From assembly GCA_900550625.1 (NCBI GenBank), contig URSW01000002.1:1-32787 (forward strand): a DNA stretch of 32,787 bases. Direction: 5' to 3'. The translations under genes and the position numbers were made by a program. How positions within the stretch are numbered: the first letter of the stretch is position 1; each line of letters begins with the position of its first letter. Below the pieces are notes generated by a model. It saw only the letters and a program-made list of their open reading frames with translations. It ran no database searches and was not told the DNA's origin. Positions 1-10,100 of this stretch are shown here, piece by piece. The DNA is from an uncultured Eubacteriales bacterium (GTDB lineage: Bacteria; Bacillota; Clostridia; Oscillospirales; CAG-272).

Positions 1-16
1 GCAGGCTGTTTCTGCA

Positions 17-673
17 TCAGGTGCGGCAGGCGAGTCGGCGCGACATCCTTCTCATCTGCATGATCCCGTGTTTCTGATTTCTTATTATCGATGTGAGTAT
101 CGGAACAAGCTCACGGCATACGCCGCTTTTCAAAGCGTTTTCAGACATTCTCACGGCGCCGAGATGGTGCGGGACCATCTCTCTTATAAAGTCGCATTCG
201 ATATTCCCGTCCGAAACGGCATCCGTCATTTCCGAAAACATATCACATAATATAATGTCGTTTTCTTTGCCGTAACGGTAAAGAACGCAGTCCGATGACA
301 CGGAATTCCGACATTTTCTTTCCGCTTTTTCCAATTCGGAAATACCATTTGTCTGTTCCGTGATTATATTTTCCGCAATTTTCGCCAAAGGACCGGAGCC
401 CCTGTATTTCAGAAGGTTTTCGGACATCTGCACAGCCGCCCGGTGATGAGGGATCATCTGACGTATAAAGTTGAGGGAAACATTTCCCGTGAGTTGTGCT
501 CCAGTCATTTTACGGATCATTTCATCTAGTATCCGCCGGTATTCTTCGTTATATTCCTTATATTCTTCGTTCCGAGGAGAACGCGAACAGCCACAGTACC
601 GCTCTGAGTTTTTCATATATTGTAAGTACCTTTCCTGCGAGCCTCCGTAAAATCGTTTATTACGGCTCTTCAT
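17..673 (-). CDS. Tandem DUF305 protein, no signal peptide
   Basis: The protein has about 218 residues and carries two DUF305-type units. Each has the family signature, MIPHH at residues 73-77 and MVPHH at 166-170, followed by a helix of the form AVxMSEN and a second helix rich in I, E and Q. DUF305 proteins are four-helix-bundle, ferritin-like proteins whose His pairs and Met residues suggest metal binding, often copper; the precise role is unknown. The N-terminus is basic and Cys-containing (CGCSR near 27-31), with no signal peptide or membrane helix, so a cytoplasmic or spore-associated location is inferred. The start is uncertain: ATG at 673 follows a possible TTG at 679, and an in-frame ATG at residue 20 has a better AGGAAAGG site upstream. 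It is the last gene of the minus-strand cluster, about 100 nt after the small membrane protein, and may be read through from it. No terminator is visible before the window ends. Confidence 0.72.
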   Translation of the reverse strand: MKSRNKRFYGGSQERYLQYMKNSERYCGCSRSPRNEEYKEYNEEYRRILDEMIRKMTGAQLTGNVSLNFIRQMIPHHRAAVQMSENLLKYRGSGPLAKIAENIITEQTNGISELEKAERKCRNSVSSDCVLYRYGKENDIILCDMFSEMTDAVSDGNIECDFIREMVPHHLGAVRMSENALKSGVCRELVPILTSIIRNQKHGIMQMRRMSRRLACRT

Positions 674-781
674 CTGCAATATATGAAAATATCCTGCAAA
701 CGGTTACATGATTCCGCACACGTTCATACCGCTTTGCCGCCTTGAGACCGCCTTGGCGTGTCGGCGAAAGCCGATTCCCGA

Positions 782-1087
782 TCACTCGGCTCCGGCGGAC
801 TTTTTCTTTTTAATGATACGGTGAATCACATGCCACAAAACGATCATCAGCGCGGTTACTATGCAGGCGGCGATGCTTATTTTCAGCATCCCGGCATACA
901 TATCGCGTTTTTCGATCAGCGCATACGCAGAGTCCACCGAATCTGCCGCGGTATCAATGAATTCCTTTGTCGATACCGCACCGTTTGCCTTTCCGAAAAG
1001 GATCGCACTGCACACGGCAGAAGTGGCTGAGAGCGAAAAAAGCAAATAGAGAAATATCTGCTGGCACACGGATTTTGCCTTATTCAT
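782..1087 (-). CDS. Small two-helix membrane protein, function unknown
   Basis: I do not recognise this 101-residue protein. It has two hydrophobic segments, about residues 9-32 and 67-89, separated by a roughly 30-residue polar stretch, and a strongly basic tail (RIIKKKKS). That charge pattern suggests a hairpin with both ends in the cytoplasm. The ATG start has a good ribosome binding site, AAGGGG, 8 nt upstream. It starts 29 nt after the stop of the Ig-like membrane protein and is very probably in the same operon as that gene and the TPR/VWA protein. A partner role for one of those larger proteins, for example anchoring or assembly, is inference from the neighbourhood only. Confidence 0.68.
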   Translation of the reverse strand: MNKAKSVCQQIFLYLLFSLSATSAVCSAILFGKANGAVSTKEFIDTAADSVDSAYALIEKRDMYAGMLKISIAACIVTALMIVLWHVIHRIIKKKKSAGAE

Positions 1088-1116
1088 AATGATGCCCCTT
1101 TCATCCGTAATTCCGA

Positions 1117-2736
1117 TCAGACAGTCTTTCCGGTGCTGTCCGGCTTCGTCTTTTTATTGCCGCGGCGCCAGAATACGATCGCATAAACCGTAATCATTAG
1201 GCAGAGCACAGCGGAAAGTGTGATCCACAGAAATCCGTCGGGACTGAAAATCTTTTCGAGCGCCGACATTTCGGAATTCCCGGAAACCGAATCCGAGCGT
1301 GACGACGGAATGCTGTAGCCTCCCGCGGTACTTGTGATCACTGCGGAATAACGGCTTTCGTTGCCGAATTTATCGGATGCCGTTACGGTAAGCTCGTTTT
1401 CGCCTCCGGAAAGCGGCAATTTGTATGTAAACGTACCGTCGGACGCGATTTCCGTCTGATTTCCATTCACCGTAACGATATATGCGTCTGCAACATTTCC
1501 GCTGATCTCAAGCTCTGAAACCGACACTACCATACCGTCGTAAGCATCGTTCATTTTGAGCACGGGAGCCGTTCTGTCAACAAAAACTCTTCTTGAAAGA
1601 AGCCAATTAACACCGTTTCCGTCCGTGTATGAAACGCTTACATCGTTCCAATCATCCTGAAGCTTGACGGACATGGTTCCCGTGCCGTCGAGTTCGAGAT
1701 CGTTTTCGGTTTCTCCGACGGTCACGGAGACCGCTGCGGATTTAAGATCCTTATAATCGAGGCGAAGACTCGGAATGTTCGTTTCGGTCGTATCCTCGAG
1801 AGAGATCGGCGGATTTGCCACATCCGCGGTCTTCTTCATGGTATCCGAATAGACGTCGTCTATCATTACGCTTAATTCGACCCTTACCGAAGAGGCAGAC
1901 GGATCATAAGAAAGCTGTACTTCACCGATCTCAGGCTCGTATGTATCGTAGAAGGAGGGCTCCGTTTCATCGTTCTCGAAAACCGCCGCAAGAACACCGT
2001 CCGCATTATAATCGATTCCGGGCCATGAAACGTAAAGGAGTGCGGCATCCGGATCGACCGAAAGCCCGAAATCCTTCATCGAGGAAGCTTTATCGGAATT
2101 TTTGTACGAAAAAGGCTCCGAATACACCTGATCGAAGTAATCCGTTTCGTTCTCCGAATACCAAACGTAAAGCTTGAGCATATAGGCTGAATAGCTTGAG
2201 AGCGATCTCAGATCGACCGAGGTTTTAACGTCACGGCTTGCGCGTGCGCTGCCGGAGGTGAGCTCTTTTTCATCGCCGCCCTTTTTCACCGCGGCATAGA
2301 TCTTATAGCTGTAAGAGCGGTCCTCGTCCTGAGTGACCCTGAACGACACGTCCATGCGTCCGTCCTTCTCTTCTCCGAGGGTAAAGCTCTCTATAACCGG
2401 GGCGTCCTGATAATCGAACATACCGATCTCGACGGTGTCGTTTCCGAGCTTATCGAGATCAACGTACCACTGCCCCGCCGGAGCGTTCTTGATAACGTAA
2501 TACATCGATTTCTCGTTCACGACGGTCAGCGTACCCTCTTTTTCGGAAAGAGGATCGTATACAGTTCCGTTCGGAGCTTTGAAGGTAAGTTTCGGCTGCT
2601 CGGTCGGCCACGAAACGCTTATGACCACGTCGCGTTCCGATTCGAGATAATGAAACTTCTGCTCCTTTGCAAATGCGGGAAGCGCAAAGCTCACGGAAAG
2701 AAGGAGCAATACGGCAAAAGTAATTATCTTTTTCAT
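1117..2736 (-). CDS. Secreted Ig-like domain protein with C-terminal membrane anchor
   Basis: The protein has 539 residues. It begins with a clear signal peptide (charged MKK, hydrophobic core, cleavage near AFA-KE at about residue 24) and ends with a membrane helix at about 504-522 followed by RRGNKK and a short polar tail. It is therefore exported and held in the membrane with its bulk outside. The first ~110 residues resemble a pre-peptidase C-terminal-like beta domain. Residues about 385-470 look like a bacterial Ig-like domain of the glucodextranase type (DRTAPVLKM, then GNVADAY, GGENELTVTASDKFGN). A Ser-rich linker precedes the anchor. The start ATG has AAGGAG 8 nt upstream, placed in the 12-nt gap after the TPR/VWA gene, so the two are co-transcribed. 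There is no catalytic motif; a scaffold or binding role on the cell surface, perhaps with the VWA protein, is inferred. Confidence 0.75.
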   Translation of the reverse strand: MKKIITFAVLLLLSVSFALPAFAKEQKFHYLESERDVVISVSWPTEQPKLTFKAPNGTVYDPLSEKEGTLTVVNEKSMYYVIKNAPAGQWYVDLDKLGNDTVEIGMFDYQDAPVIESFTLGEEKDGRMDVSFRVTQDEDRSYSYKIYAAVKKGGDEKELTSGSARASRDVKTSVDLRSLSSYSAYMLKLYVWYSENETDYFDQVYSEPFSYKNSDKASSMKDFGLSVDPDAALLYVSWPGIDYNADGVLAAVFENDETEPSFYDTYEPEIGEVQLSYDPSASSVRVELSVMIDDVYSDTMKKTADVANPPISLEDTTETNIPSLRLDYKDLKSAAVSVTVGETENDLELDGTGTMSVKLQDDWNDVSVSYTDGNGVNWLLSRRVFVDRTAPVLKMNDAYDGMVVSVSELEISGNVADAYIVTVNGNQTEIASDGTFTYKLPLSGGENELTVTASDKFGNESRYSAVITSTAGGYSIPSSRSDSVSGNSEMSALEKIFSPDGFLWITLSAVLCLMITVYAIVFWRRGNKKTKPDSTGKTV

Positions 2737-2748
2737 GTTCCGTTCTCC

Positions 2749-5700
2749 TTAATACTTGTAAATATCCATACCGGTTTCGGGTGTGATATAGAGGTGGAAG
2801 CCAGAATATTTACCCTTCGAATTGGTTCCGCGGACTATCATCGAGAACTGAGCTTTATCCGAGCTGTTCTTATAGAACGCAATCAGAAAATCTCCGGACA
2901 CGTCCCAATCGGCTCTCAAAATCCACCAGCCTACGTTGAAGTCAAGGTCTCCGTCAAGCCAAAGTCCGGTATAGGGATATCCGAGAACGACCTCGGCACT
3001 TCCGGTCATCTTGACGTAGCAGTTGACGGTATCCCACGTCGAGCCCAGCGTGACGGCGGCACGGATACCGTACACCTTATCGCCGCCGAGATTTATAAGC
3101 TCGTTTGAGTAGGAGAAGCTGCCCGCTTCAAGCTCACAGTGTCCGATATCGAGCACCGTAAACAGGTATGCATCCGCTTCGAACTTGAACGTGAATGTTT
3201 TGAGTGTCGCCGATAATTTGCAGTTTTTCAGCGTAGCCGCCGCGATCGGATCGTCCGAGATCAGTTTATTCAGTCCGGGGAGCGTAGAAGAAATATCTCC
3301 GACGTTCACCTGGAACTTGAATGCAATCGTGGTTCCGAGAAGGCCAGAAAGCGTGCTTGCGCTGCTCTCGTATTTACTGAAGCCGGAAAGCTCGAATCCG
3401 AAATCCGATACGGTGACCGGAACGGGGGCTTTCATTATCGGAACATTCATCTTCCCGCCGACGCCGAGTCCTATGCTGTCGAAGCGACCGTCCTTGATTC
3501 CGAATTCAAAGGAAAAGGAATCCATATCCTTGAGCGCTTTGATGCTTACGTCTCCTTCAAGAGAATAATTGTTTGATAAGGTGTCGATGTCGATCTTTAT
3601 GCTTGCCAGCTTAAGCGGAAGCGCCACCATCGAGAAGTCGGTTTTGTCTGCCTTGAGGTCATTATACTCGAAATTAACTATAAGACCGATATCGGTCGCT
3701 CCGATCATCATCTCGGTATCGGCTTTTCCGGATTCCTTGGCGAATGTGTCCATTTTGTCCGGGAAGTTGCGGAGAAGCTGCTTTTGGAAAGGAAGCGAAT
3801 ATGAGAAGTTCAGTCCCTGTATTTTTGCGCAGTCGGGATAGATCGAAATTCCGAAATTCTCCGAAACAAGGAAGAAAATATTAATTTCATCCCAGATATC
3901 GACCTTCTGAACGGGGAAGCTTTCATAATCGCCGGCGCTGTACTTCTGAACATAAAGCGTAAAATCTCCGAGCGGCGCGATCGGCAGATTGATTCCCTTA
4001 TCCGCCATATATTTTGCAAGTCCGCGCGAATTTCCGGAGGAATACGCGACATATGCTCCGCTGTCATCGCGCAGAGTAACCTTGCCGCTGTCGAGGTATT
4101 CACCCGTAACGGTGACATCTCCCTTGAAGCGCAGCCATCCGTTCATGGTGACGTTGCCTGAAAGAACCGTTGCGCCGGAGTTGTCCTTGTAAGACTTCAG
4201 CGCGGTAAACTCATATGAGCCGTATTTGAAGACCTTTTCCGTACCGGGGACGGCAACGGTAAGCTCTTTTTTTAAGTTAAAGCTCTGACCGCGCACGGAT
4301 ATCTCCATGTTGTATTCCCCTGTGGCAACGGATGCGGGAACCGTCACGGAATATGTATTTGCGTCAACATATTTCGCATCAAGCAGATAGCTTACGCTTC
4401 CGGTGATCTTTACGGTGATCTCTTCACCCGCGTCAAAGCCTTCGCCCTTGAGGTTTACGGTCTGATCCTTTGAGCTGCGGTACAGGAATTTGGTCGAAAG
4501 ACCGTAGAATTTGATATCGGAATTTTCAACGACATACGGAACGTAAGCGTCGCTTGATCCGTCGGAATACTCCGGATCGTGGAGATAATAAACCTTTTCG
4601 GCGCTTCCGAGCTCATCCTTGACGGAAATATTCAGAAGACGCTTTTCCATGGTAAGGTTTTTCGCCTTATATTTCAGGACATACTGGCTTGTAAGTTGCT
4701 GATGTATGAAATCGTAGAAATTGTCAAGTCCGGCGTCGCTGTCAACATAGAGGAAGCTTCCGTTTCCGGCATCCGCGATCAGTTTCAGATATGCGGTATC
4801 CACGCTTGAGCCGAGTCCGAGAGTGTAGACCGTTGCGGAATTGTCCGCGCAGAGCGCGCCTATATCATTTCGGATCGTTGCTTCTCCTTTGGGGCTGTTG
4901 TCCTCGCCGTCCGTCATGAGTATAACTATATTGTTGGCGTTGATATCCGAAGGGAATTTTCCGAGAGCATATTTAAGCGCGCTGAACATATCCGTTCCGC
5001 CGTATGCTCCGATATCGTCCGCATACGATGCGATCTTCTGAGGATCGCTTGAAAAGTCCCGTTCGAAGTTTATGCTGTCGTCGAAGCCGATAACACTTAT
5101 TTTTTCGTTTTCGTTCATTTCATCGGCGAAACGGGTTATAGCGTCCTTAAGCGCTCCGACACTTCCGCTCATGCTTCCGGAAACGTCGCAGAGAAGTATT
5201 ATACGGGAGGTGTCAAAATCGATTTTTTCGACATCGAACTCGGTTATTTCCGAATTGCAGTCAAATACTCTCAGATATTTCAGCATATCCTCGGGACCTG
5301 CGATCTTCGAGGAATTTACCTGTATCCGAGCGGATATCTCCGGAAAACGGCTCTTGTCTATAACACCGATATTGACAACTGCCGTTTTTTGACTTACGGA
5401 GTTGGTCATATACTGAGTGAAGGTTTCATCGGATTCGGCACTTGTCGAATTATTGTCCGAATCTCCGCCGCTTTGGTTTCCGTTATTCTGCTGTCCGCCG
5501 TCGCCTGATGACACAGGCGGCGCCGCCGCTATCGCAGCCGCGGTCAGATCATACGGAAGTGAATTGTCAACCGCCTCGGAGACAAACTCAGCCACCTTTT
5601 TCAGATCCTCCGTGCCGCCGCTGCTGCTTCCCTCTATAATTCCGAGAAGCGAAGTCATCGGTGCGGAATAGTTGTCGTCGGTACTGAGGCTTGCGGTGCC

Positions 5701-6984
5701 GAGAGCTTCCGTTATGTACTCATCCGAAAGCGTATCGTTGCCGAGGTATTTTTCTATCTTGGCAAGTTCAAGATACGCCTTGCTTGTTATATTGTCATTC
5801 TGGGACGAAGCATGAGCACGAAGGTCGCGGCGGATAGTGCCAATCGCGTTCGAATCGCGCAGTCCTTCGAGCATTGCTATTTTTTCTTTATATGACTTGC
5901 GAACCTGCTTCGAAGCATCGGAAAGCTCGCCGTCCATAATGCTTCGGCATCTGTCTACAACCGCTTCGAGTGCGGTACTCTGGGATTTAACATAGTCGCT
6001 CTTGAAATCCTTATCCTTTATATAGCCGTCAATATAAAGTTCCGCAATTATAATAAGCTCTTCCGTTCCGGAGCTGCCGTCCGCAAGACCTGCGATCTCC
6101 GCGTAATCACGCATAAGTATAAGTCCTTTTATATATGCAGTACGGAGATATTTGTTTGCGGCAAGAGCCGTGGATTCGTTCATGGCGTGCTTCAGCCGTT
6201 TGAGCTGCCTTTTCACGGTTTCGTTTTCAAACGCGCCGTCGTCAAGATATTTTCCGAACTCCTCGGTAAGCGCCGAGGCGTACTCTGCGCATGACGCAAT
6301 GCCGAAGCGGTCGTCGCCTTCCGCATCCTGCTTTTCATCAATGCTGTCGTTTATTCTGTCGGTAATCGTTCGGCAGGCATCGCTTTCATCTGTCTTATTA
6401 TCGTTTGCGGGAGTTATTCCGTATGACGCCGGATCGGCACCCGTCGATTTGATATAAGACTCCATTGCGGCATTTCCGCTGCTTGACGTGCTTTCGGAAA
6501 GTACAAGCGCGTTATCAAGCTCGTCGTCGGGAAAATCCTTGTCCCTCCCCGATGCGGCAGCTATCGCCTGTGCCGTTTTGTAAAGCTGAATGGCTTTTTT
6601 CCAATCGCCCTCAAGCGCGGAAATGCGCGCAGACATAAGAATGACCTGTGAAGAGGAAGCGTCTCCCTTTTTCAGCTCATTCAAAATCATTTTTGCCTCT
6701 GCGATATTTCCGTCGGCGATGTATCTTCCCGCTATGGTGAGATAATCTTCCTCGTTCGCAGAAATGACCGACGGCGAGTCGGCGCTGTCGACAGCGGGCG
6801 TACTTTCTTTTATTTCGCTTATCAGCATCCTGAATCCCGGAATACCGGTCGCAATGCTCAAAGCAATAAGCGCCGTGCACAAAATAACGGCATCGGCGCG
6901 AAAATACTTTCTGACCAATGCTATAACCGAGATAATAATCAATGTAAGTATTAGCGGAATAAAAAGCTGAATATACAGATTCAA
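2749..6984 (-). CDS. Large membrane protein with TPR-like and von Willebrand factor A domains
   Basis: The protein has 1411 residues. The start is TTG at 6984, supported by GGAGGTGG 6 nt upstream; no ATG gives the same N-terminus. Two membrane helices (about 4-24 and 32-50) anchor it. An alpha-helical region with TPR-like stretches follows (about 75-470), then a low-complexity Gly/Asn/Ser linker (about 490-520). A VWA domain spans about 590-765 with a complete metal-ion-dependent adhesion site: DVSGS at 600-604, Thr664 in GGTD, and Asp692 in MTDGED. The C-terminal ~600 residues are beta-rich and unfamiliar, with alternating polar and hydrophobic strands. An intact MIDAS indicates divalent-metal-dependent ligand or partner binding. 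The helix pattern suggests most of the protein lies outside the membrane, but topology is uncertain. It is the first gene of its operon, with a promoter 50 nt upstream. Similar TPR/VWA membrane proteins occur in many clostridia without an assigned function. Confidence 0.8.
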   Translation of the reverse strand: MNLYIQLFIPLILTLIIISVIALVRKYFRADAVILCTALIALSIATGIPGFRMLISEIKESTPAVDSADSPSVISANEEDYLTIAGRYIADGNIAEAKMILNELKKGDASSSQVILMSARISALEGDWKKAIQLYKTAQAIAAASGRDKDFPDDELDNALVLSESTSSSGNAAMESYIKSTGADPASYGITPANDNKTDESDACRTITDRINDSIDEKQDAEGDDRFGIASCAEYASALTEEFGKYLDDGAFENETVKRQLKRLKHAMNESTALAANKYLRTAYIKGLILMRDYAEIAGLADGSSGTEELIIIAELYIDGYIKDKDFKSDYVKSQSTALEAVVDRCRSIMDGELSDASKQVRKSYKEKIAMLEGLRDSNAIGTIRRDLRAHASSQNDNITSKAYLELAKIEKYLGNDTLSDEYITEALGTASLSTDDNYSAPMTSLLGIIEGSSSGGTEDLKKVAEFVSEAVDNSLPYDLTAAAIAAAPPVSSGDGGQQNNGNQSGGDSDNNSTSAESDETFTQYMTNSVSQKTAVVNIGVIDKSRFPEISARIQVNSSKIAGPEDMLKYLRVFDCNSEITEFDVEKIDFDTSRIILLCDVSGSMSGSVGALKDAITRFADEMNENEKISVIGFDDSINFERDFSSDPQKIASYADDIGAYGGTDMFSALKYALGKFPSDINANNIVILMTDGEDNSPKGEATIRNDIGALCADNSATVYTLGLGSSVDTAYLKLIADAGNGSFLYVDSDAGLDNFYDFIHQQLTSQYVLKYKAKNLTMEKRLLNISVKDELGSAEKVYYLHDPEYSDGSSDAYVPYVVENSDIKFYGLSTKFLYRSSKDQTVNLKGEGFDAGEEITVKITGSVSYLLDAKYVDANTYSVTVPASVATGEYNMEISVRGQSFNLKKELTVAVPGTEKVFKYGSYEFTALKSYKDNSGATVLSGNVTMNGWLRFKGDVTVTGEYLDSGKVTLRDDSGAYVAYSSGNSRGLAKYMADKGINLPIAPLGDFTLYVQKYSAGDYESFPVQKVDIWDEINIFFLVSENFGISIYPDCAKIQGLNFSYSLPFQKQLLRNFPDKMDTFAKESGKADTEMMIGATDIGLIVNFEYNDLKADKTDFSMVALPLKLASIKIDIDTLSNNYSLEGDVSIKALKDMDSFSFEFGIKDGRFDSIGLGVGGKMNVPIMKAPVPVTVSDFGFELSGFSKYESSASTLSGLLGTTIAFKFQVNVGDISSTLPGLNKLISDDPIAAATLKNCKLSATLKTFTFKFEADAYLFTVLDIGHCELEAGSFSYSNELINLGGDKVYGIRAAVTLGSTWDTVNCYVKMTGSAEVVLGYPYTGLWLDGDLDFNVGWWILRADWDVSGDFLIAFYKNSSDKAQFSMIVRGTNSKGKYSGFHLYITPETGMDIYKY

Positions 6985-7036
6985 GTCGATCCACCTCCGA
7001 AACTTTATTTTCCGGCTGTTAAAATTTTTTCAACAT

Positions 7037-7065
7037 ATTCTAACATAAAAAAACACAAATTGCAA
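7037..7065 (-). promoter_or_regulatory. Sigma-A promoter of the TPR/VWA operon
   Basis: On the minus strand, -35 TTGCAA (7060-7065) and -10 TAGAAT (7037-7042) are separated by exactly 17 nt. A TG one base before the -10 makes it an extended -10 element. It lies about 50 nt before the TTG start of the TPR/VWA gene. Confidence 0.7.
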
Positions 7066-7102
7066 TACTTATATCGCTGCGGTAATCGAATATTTCAAAC
7101 GA

Positions 7103-7148
7103 AAAAAGTCCCGAAGTCCGCGTTTTGCGTCAGACTTCGGGGCTTTTT
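7103..7148 (-). terminator. Rho-independent terminator after polC
   Basis: An inverted repeat (7103-7118 with 7133-7148) forms a stem of about 16 bp, A/U-rich at its base, with one G-U pair and a 13-nt loop. It ends in a U-run on the minus strand, 15 nt after the polC stop. It closes the pyrH-polC operon just before the next operon's promoter. Confidence 0.85.
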
Positions 7149-7163
7149 GCAAGATCGAGAGCA

Positions 7164-10100
7164 TCAGAACATCGATATCTGTTCGATATCACTGATTTTT
7201 TCGGCTTTTTCGATGTTTTCCGACTCCTTCGGTGCGTTTTCGGCTGCAAGCTTTTCCGCATCGCGTTTATCCTTCGCCGAGAAAATCGTTATCTGATTCG
7301 TTTCGTTGAGCTCATTCAGAACGCCCTGCTCCATAAGCATATCCACGATCGTTTTCGAAAGCTTCGCCTCACGTTTGAGCTGATCTATCGAAACTATCTC
7401 GCATCTGTCTCTCGCTTCCATAATGTTGGCGGCGGCGTTCTCGCCGAGACCGGAAAGCGACGAAAACGGCAGACGTATTTTCCCGTCCTCGGGCAGGAAC
7501 TTATAAGCGTGCGATTTGTAAAGATCGATCGGAAGGAACTTGAGACCGCGCGCATAGTATTCGAGAACGAGCTGCAGCGCATCGTAATTCGCAGCTTCCT
7601 TCTGGCTCATTTCCGTTCCGAGCTTTTTGAGTTTTTCAAGCTCGGAACGAACTGCATCCATGCCGCCGAGCACGGTCTGAGCTTCGAATCCGTCCGGCGC
7701 GGCGGTAAAATACGCCGCATAAAACTCAACGGGATAATATATTTTATACCATCCGAGACGGAGTGCGTCGATAACATATGCGGCGGCGTGTGCCTTCGGG
7801 AACATATATTTTATCTTCTTGCACGATGCGATATACCATTCGGGCACACCTTTGGAAATCATCATTTCCTCGTATTCGGGCTTGAGTCCGCGTCCCTTAC
7901 GCACATCCTCCATGATCTTGAACGCGATGCTCTTTTCAAGATCATACTTATGTATAAGGGTCAGCATTATATCGTCGCGCGTCGCTATGACATCCGCAAT
8001 TGTACAGATTTTATCCTTTATAAGCTCTTCCGCGTTGCCGAGCCATACATTCGTACCGTGGGTCAGTCCGGATATCTGAAGAAGGTCGGAGAATGTCTGC
8101 GGATTTGCTTCGACAAGAACTCCGCGGACAAAGCGCGAGCCCATTTCGGGAAGACCGAGTGTTCCCGTTTTGCATTCATGAAGCGCATCCGGCTTTATCC
8201 CGAGCGGCTCCGTCGAAGTAAACAGCTTATACACCTTGGAATCCGACATCGGAACGTCGAGGATGTTCGTATTTGTATACTCTTCAAGACGTTTATACTT
8301 TGTCGGAATATCGTGTCCGAGTATATCAAGCTTGAGGATCGTATCGTGAAGATAGGTGAACGCGAAATGCGTTGTTATAATGTCGGAATTCGGGTCGTCC
8401 GCGGGATGCTGAATCGGTGTGAAATCATATACGTCATATTCGGCGGGTACGACTATTATTCCGCCCGGGTGCTGTCCTGTCGTGCGTTTGACTCCGGCTA
8501 TTCCGGAAACCATTCTGTCGCACTCCGCCCTGTTTACCGAAACATGCTTTTCCTCAAGGTACTTCATTACATAGCCGAATGCGGTTTTATCCGCAAGTGC
8601 TCCGAGAGTTCCCGCGCGGAAAGCTTTTCCCTTTCCGAAAAGCACCTCTGTAAATCTGTGGGCATCAGCCTGTACGTCACCGGAAAAGTTGAGGTCGATA
8701 TCGGGCGTTTTGTCTCCGTTGAATCCGAGAAACGTCTCGAACGGAATATCATGTCCGTCACGGATCATTTCCGTGCCGCACTCGGGGCAGTTTTTCTCGG
8801 GCAGGTCAAAGCCGGAGCCGATTTCGCCCTTTACAAAGAATTCGCTGTGACGGCATTTCGGGCAGCGGTAATGGGGCGGAAGCGGATTGACCTTTGTTAT
8901 TCCCGCCATTGTCGCGGCAAAGGACGAGCCTACCGAACCGCGCGAGCCAACCTGATATCCCGCGGCCTCGCTGTTCTCAACGAGCTTTCGCGCGATGATA
9001 TACATTATCGCAAAGCCGTTTTTGATTATTGAATTGAGCTCTTTCTCAAGTCTTTCCTGTACAACGGACGGCAGAGGGGCTCCGTACATTTCGCGTGCAA
9101 GCGAATGACACTTTGTGGTAAGCTCTTCTTCCGCTCCGTCAATATGCGGGGGATAATTCCCTTTCGGAATCGGTCTGACGACCTCAACCATATCGGCTAT
9201 TTTGTTCGGATTTTCGATAACCACCTCGCGCGCCGTGTCTTCGCCGAGGTACGAAAACTCTTCGAGCATTTCCTTCGTTGTACGGAAATACAGGCGTGAA
9301 TCGCGGTCGTAATCGCTGAATTTCATGCCGGCAAGAAGTATGTTTCTGTAAAGCGCGTCTTCACGGTCGATATAGTGTGAATCGCAGGTCGCACATACCG
9401 GGATTCCGAGCCGATGACCGAGATCGACGATCCTTTTGTTCAGCGCCATCAGACCTTCGTCATCGGCAACACGTCCTTCATCGACAAGAAAGCGGTTGTT
9501 GGAAAGCGGCTGAATTTCAAGATAATCGTAAAATTTCGCTATCGACTCTATTTCCGCCTCCGGCTTGTTTTCGAGTATTGCCGTAAAAAGCTCGCCGGCT
9601 TCGCAGGCGGAGCCTATTATCAGTCCTTCGCGGTTTGCTTCAAGCTGAGTGCGCGGGATTCTCGGATGGCGTCGAAAATATTTCAGATACGAATCCGAAA
9701 CAAGGCGGTAGAGGTTTTTCAGCCCGACCTGATTCTTGACTATTATTATCTGATGATAGGTGCGCAGTTTCAGCGGGTCCGCCTTTTCGCTCATCGCCTT
9801 GTTCATTGCTTCAAGATCGCGGATTCCCTCGTCAAAGCATTTGTCCACCATTTTATAGAAGATCGCGGAAAGCATCTTGGCGTCGTCCGACGCACGGTGG
9901 TGATTGAAATCTCCGAGAGAAAAGTACTTTGCGAGGACATCGAGCTTGTGCTTCTGCAGATTCGGATTGACATATCTCGACATTGCAACCGTATCGAGAT
10001 ACGGATTTGTAAAGCGGAGTCCGAGTTTATCCGCGGCGCATCTGATAAAGCTTGTGTCGAATCCCGCGTTGTGAGCGACAAGGAGGCTGTTTCCCGCAAA

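Noticed and set aside
7125..9032. 635-codon open frame on the plus strand
   Set aside because: It lies wholly antisense to polC, which has full motif support. Low-complexity Arg/His/Ile-rich translation is typical of a shadow frame.
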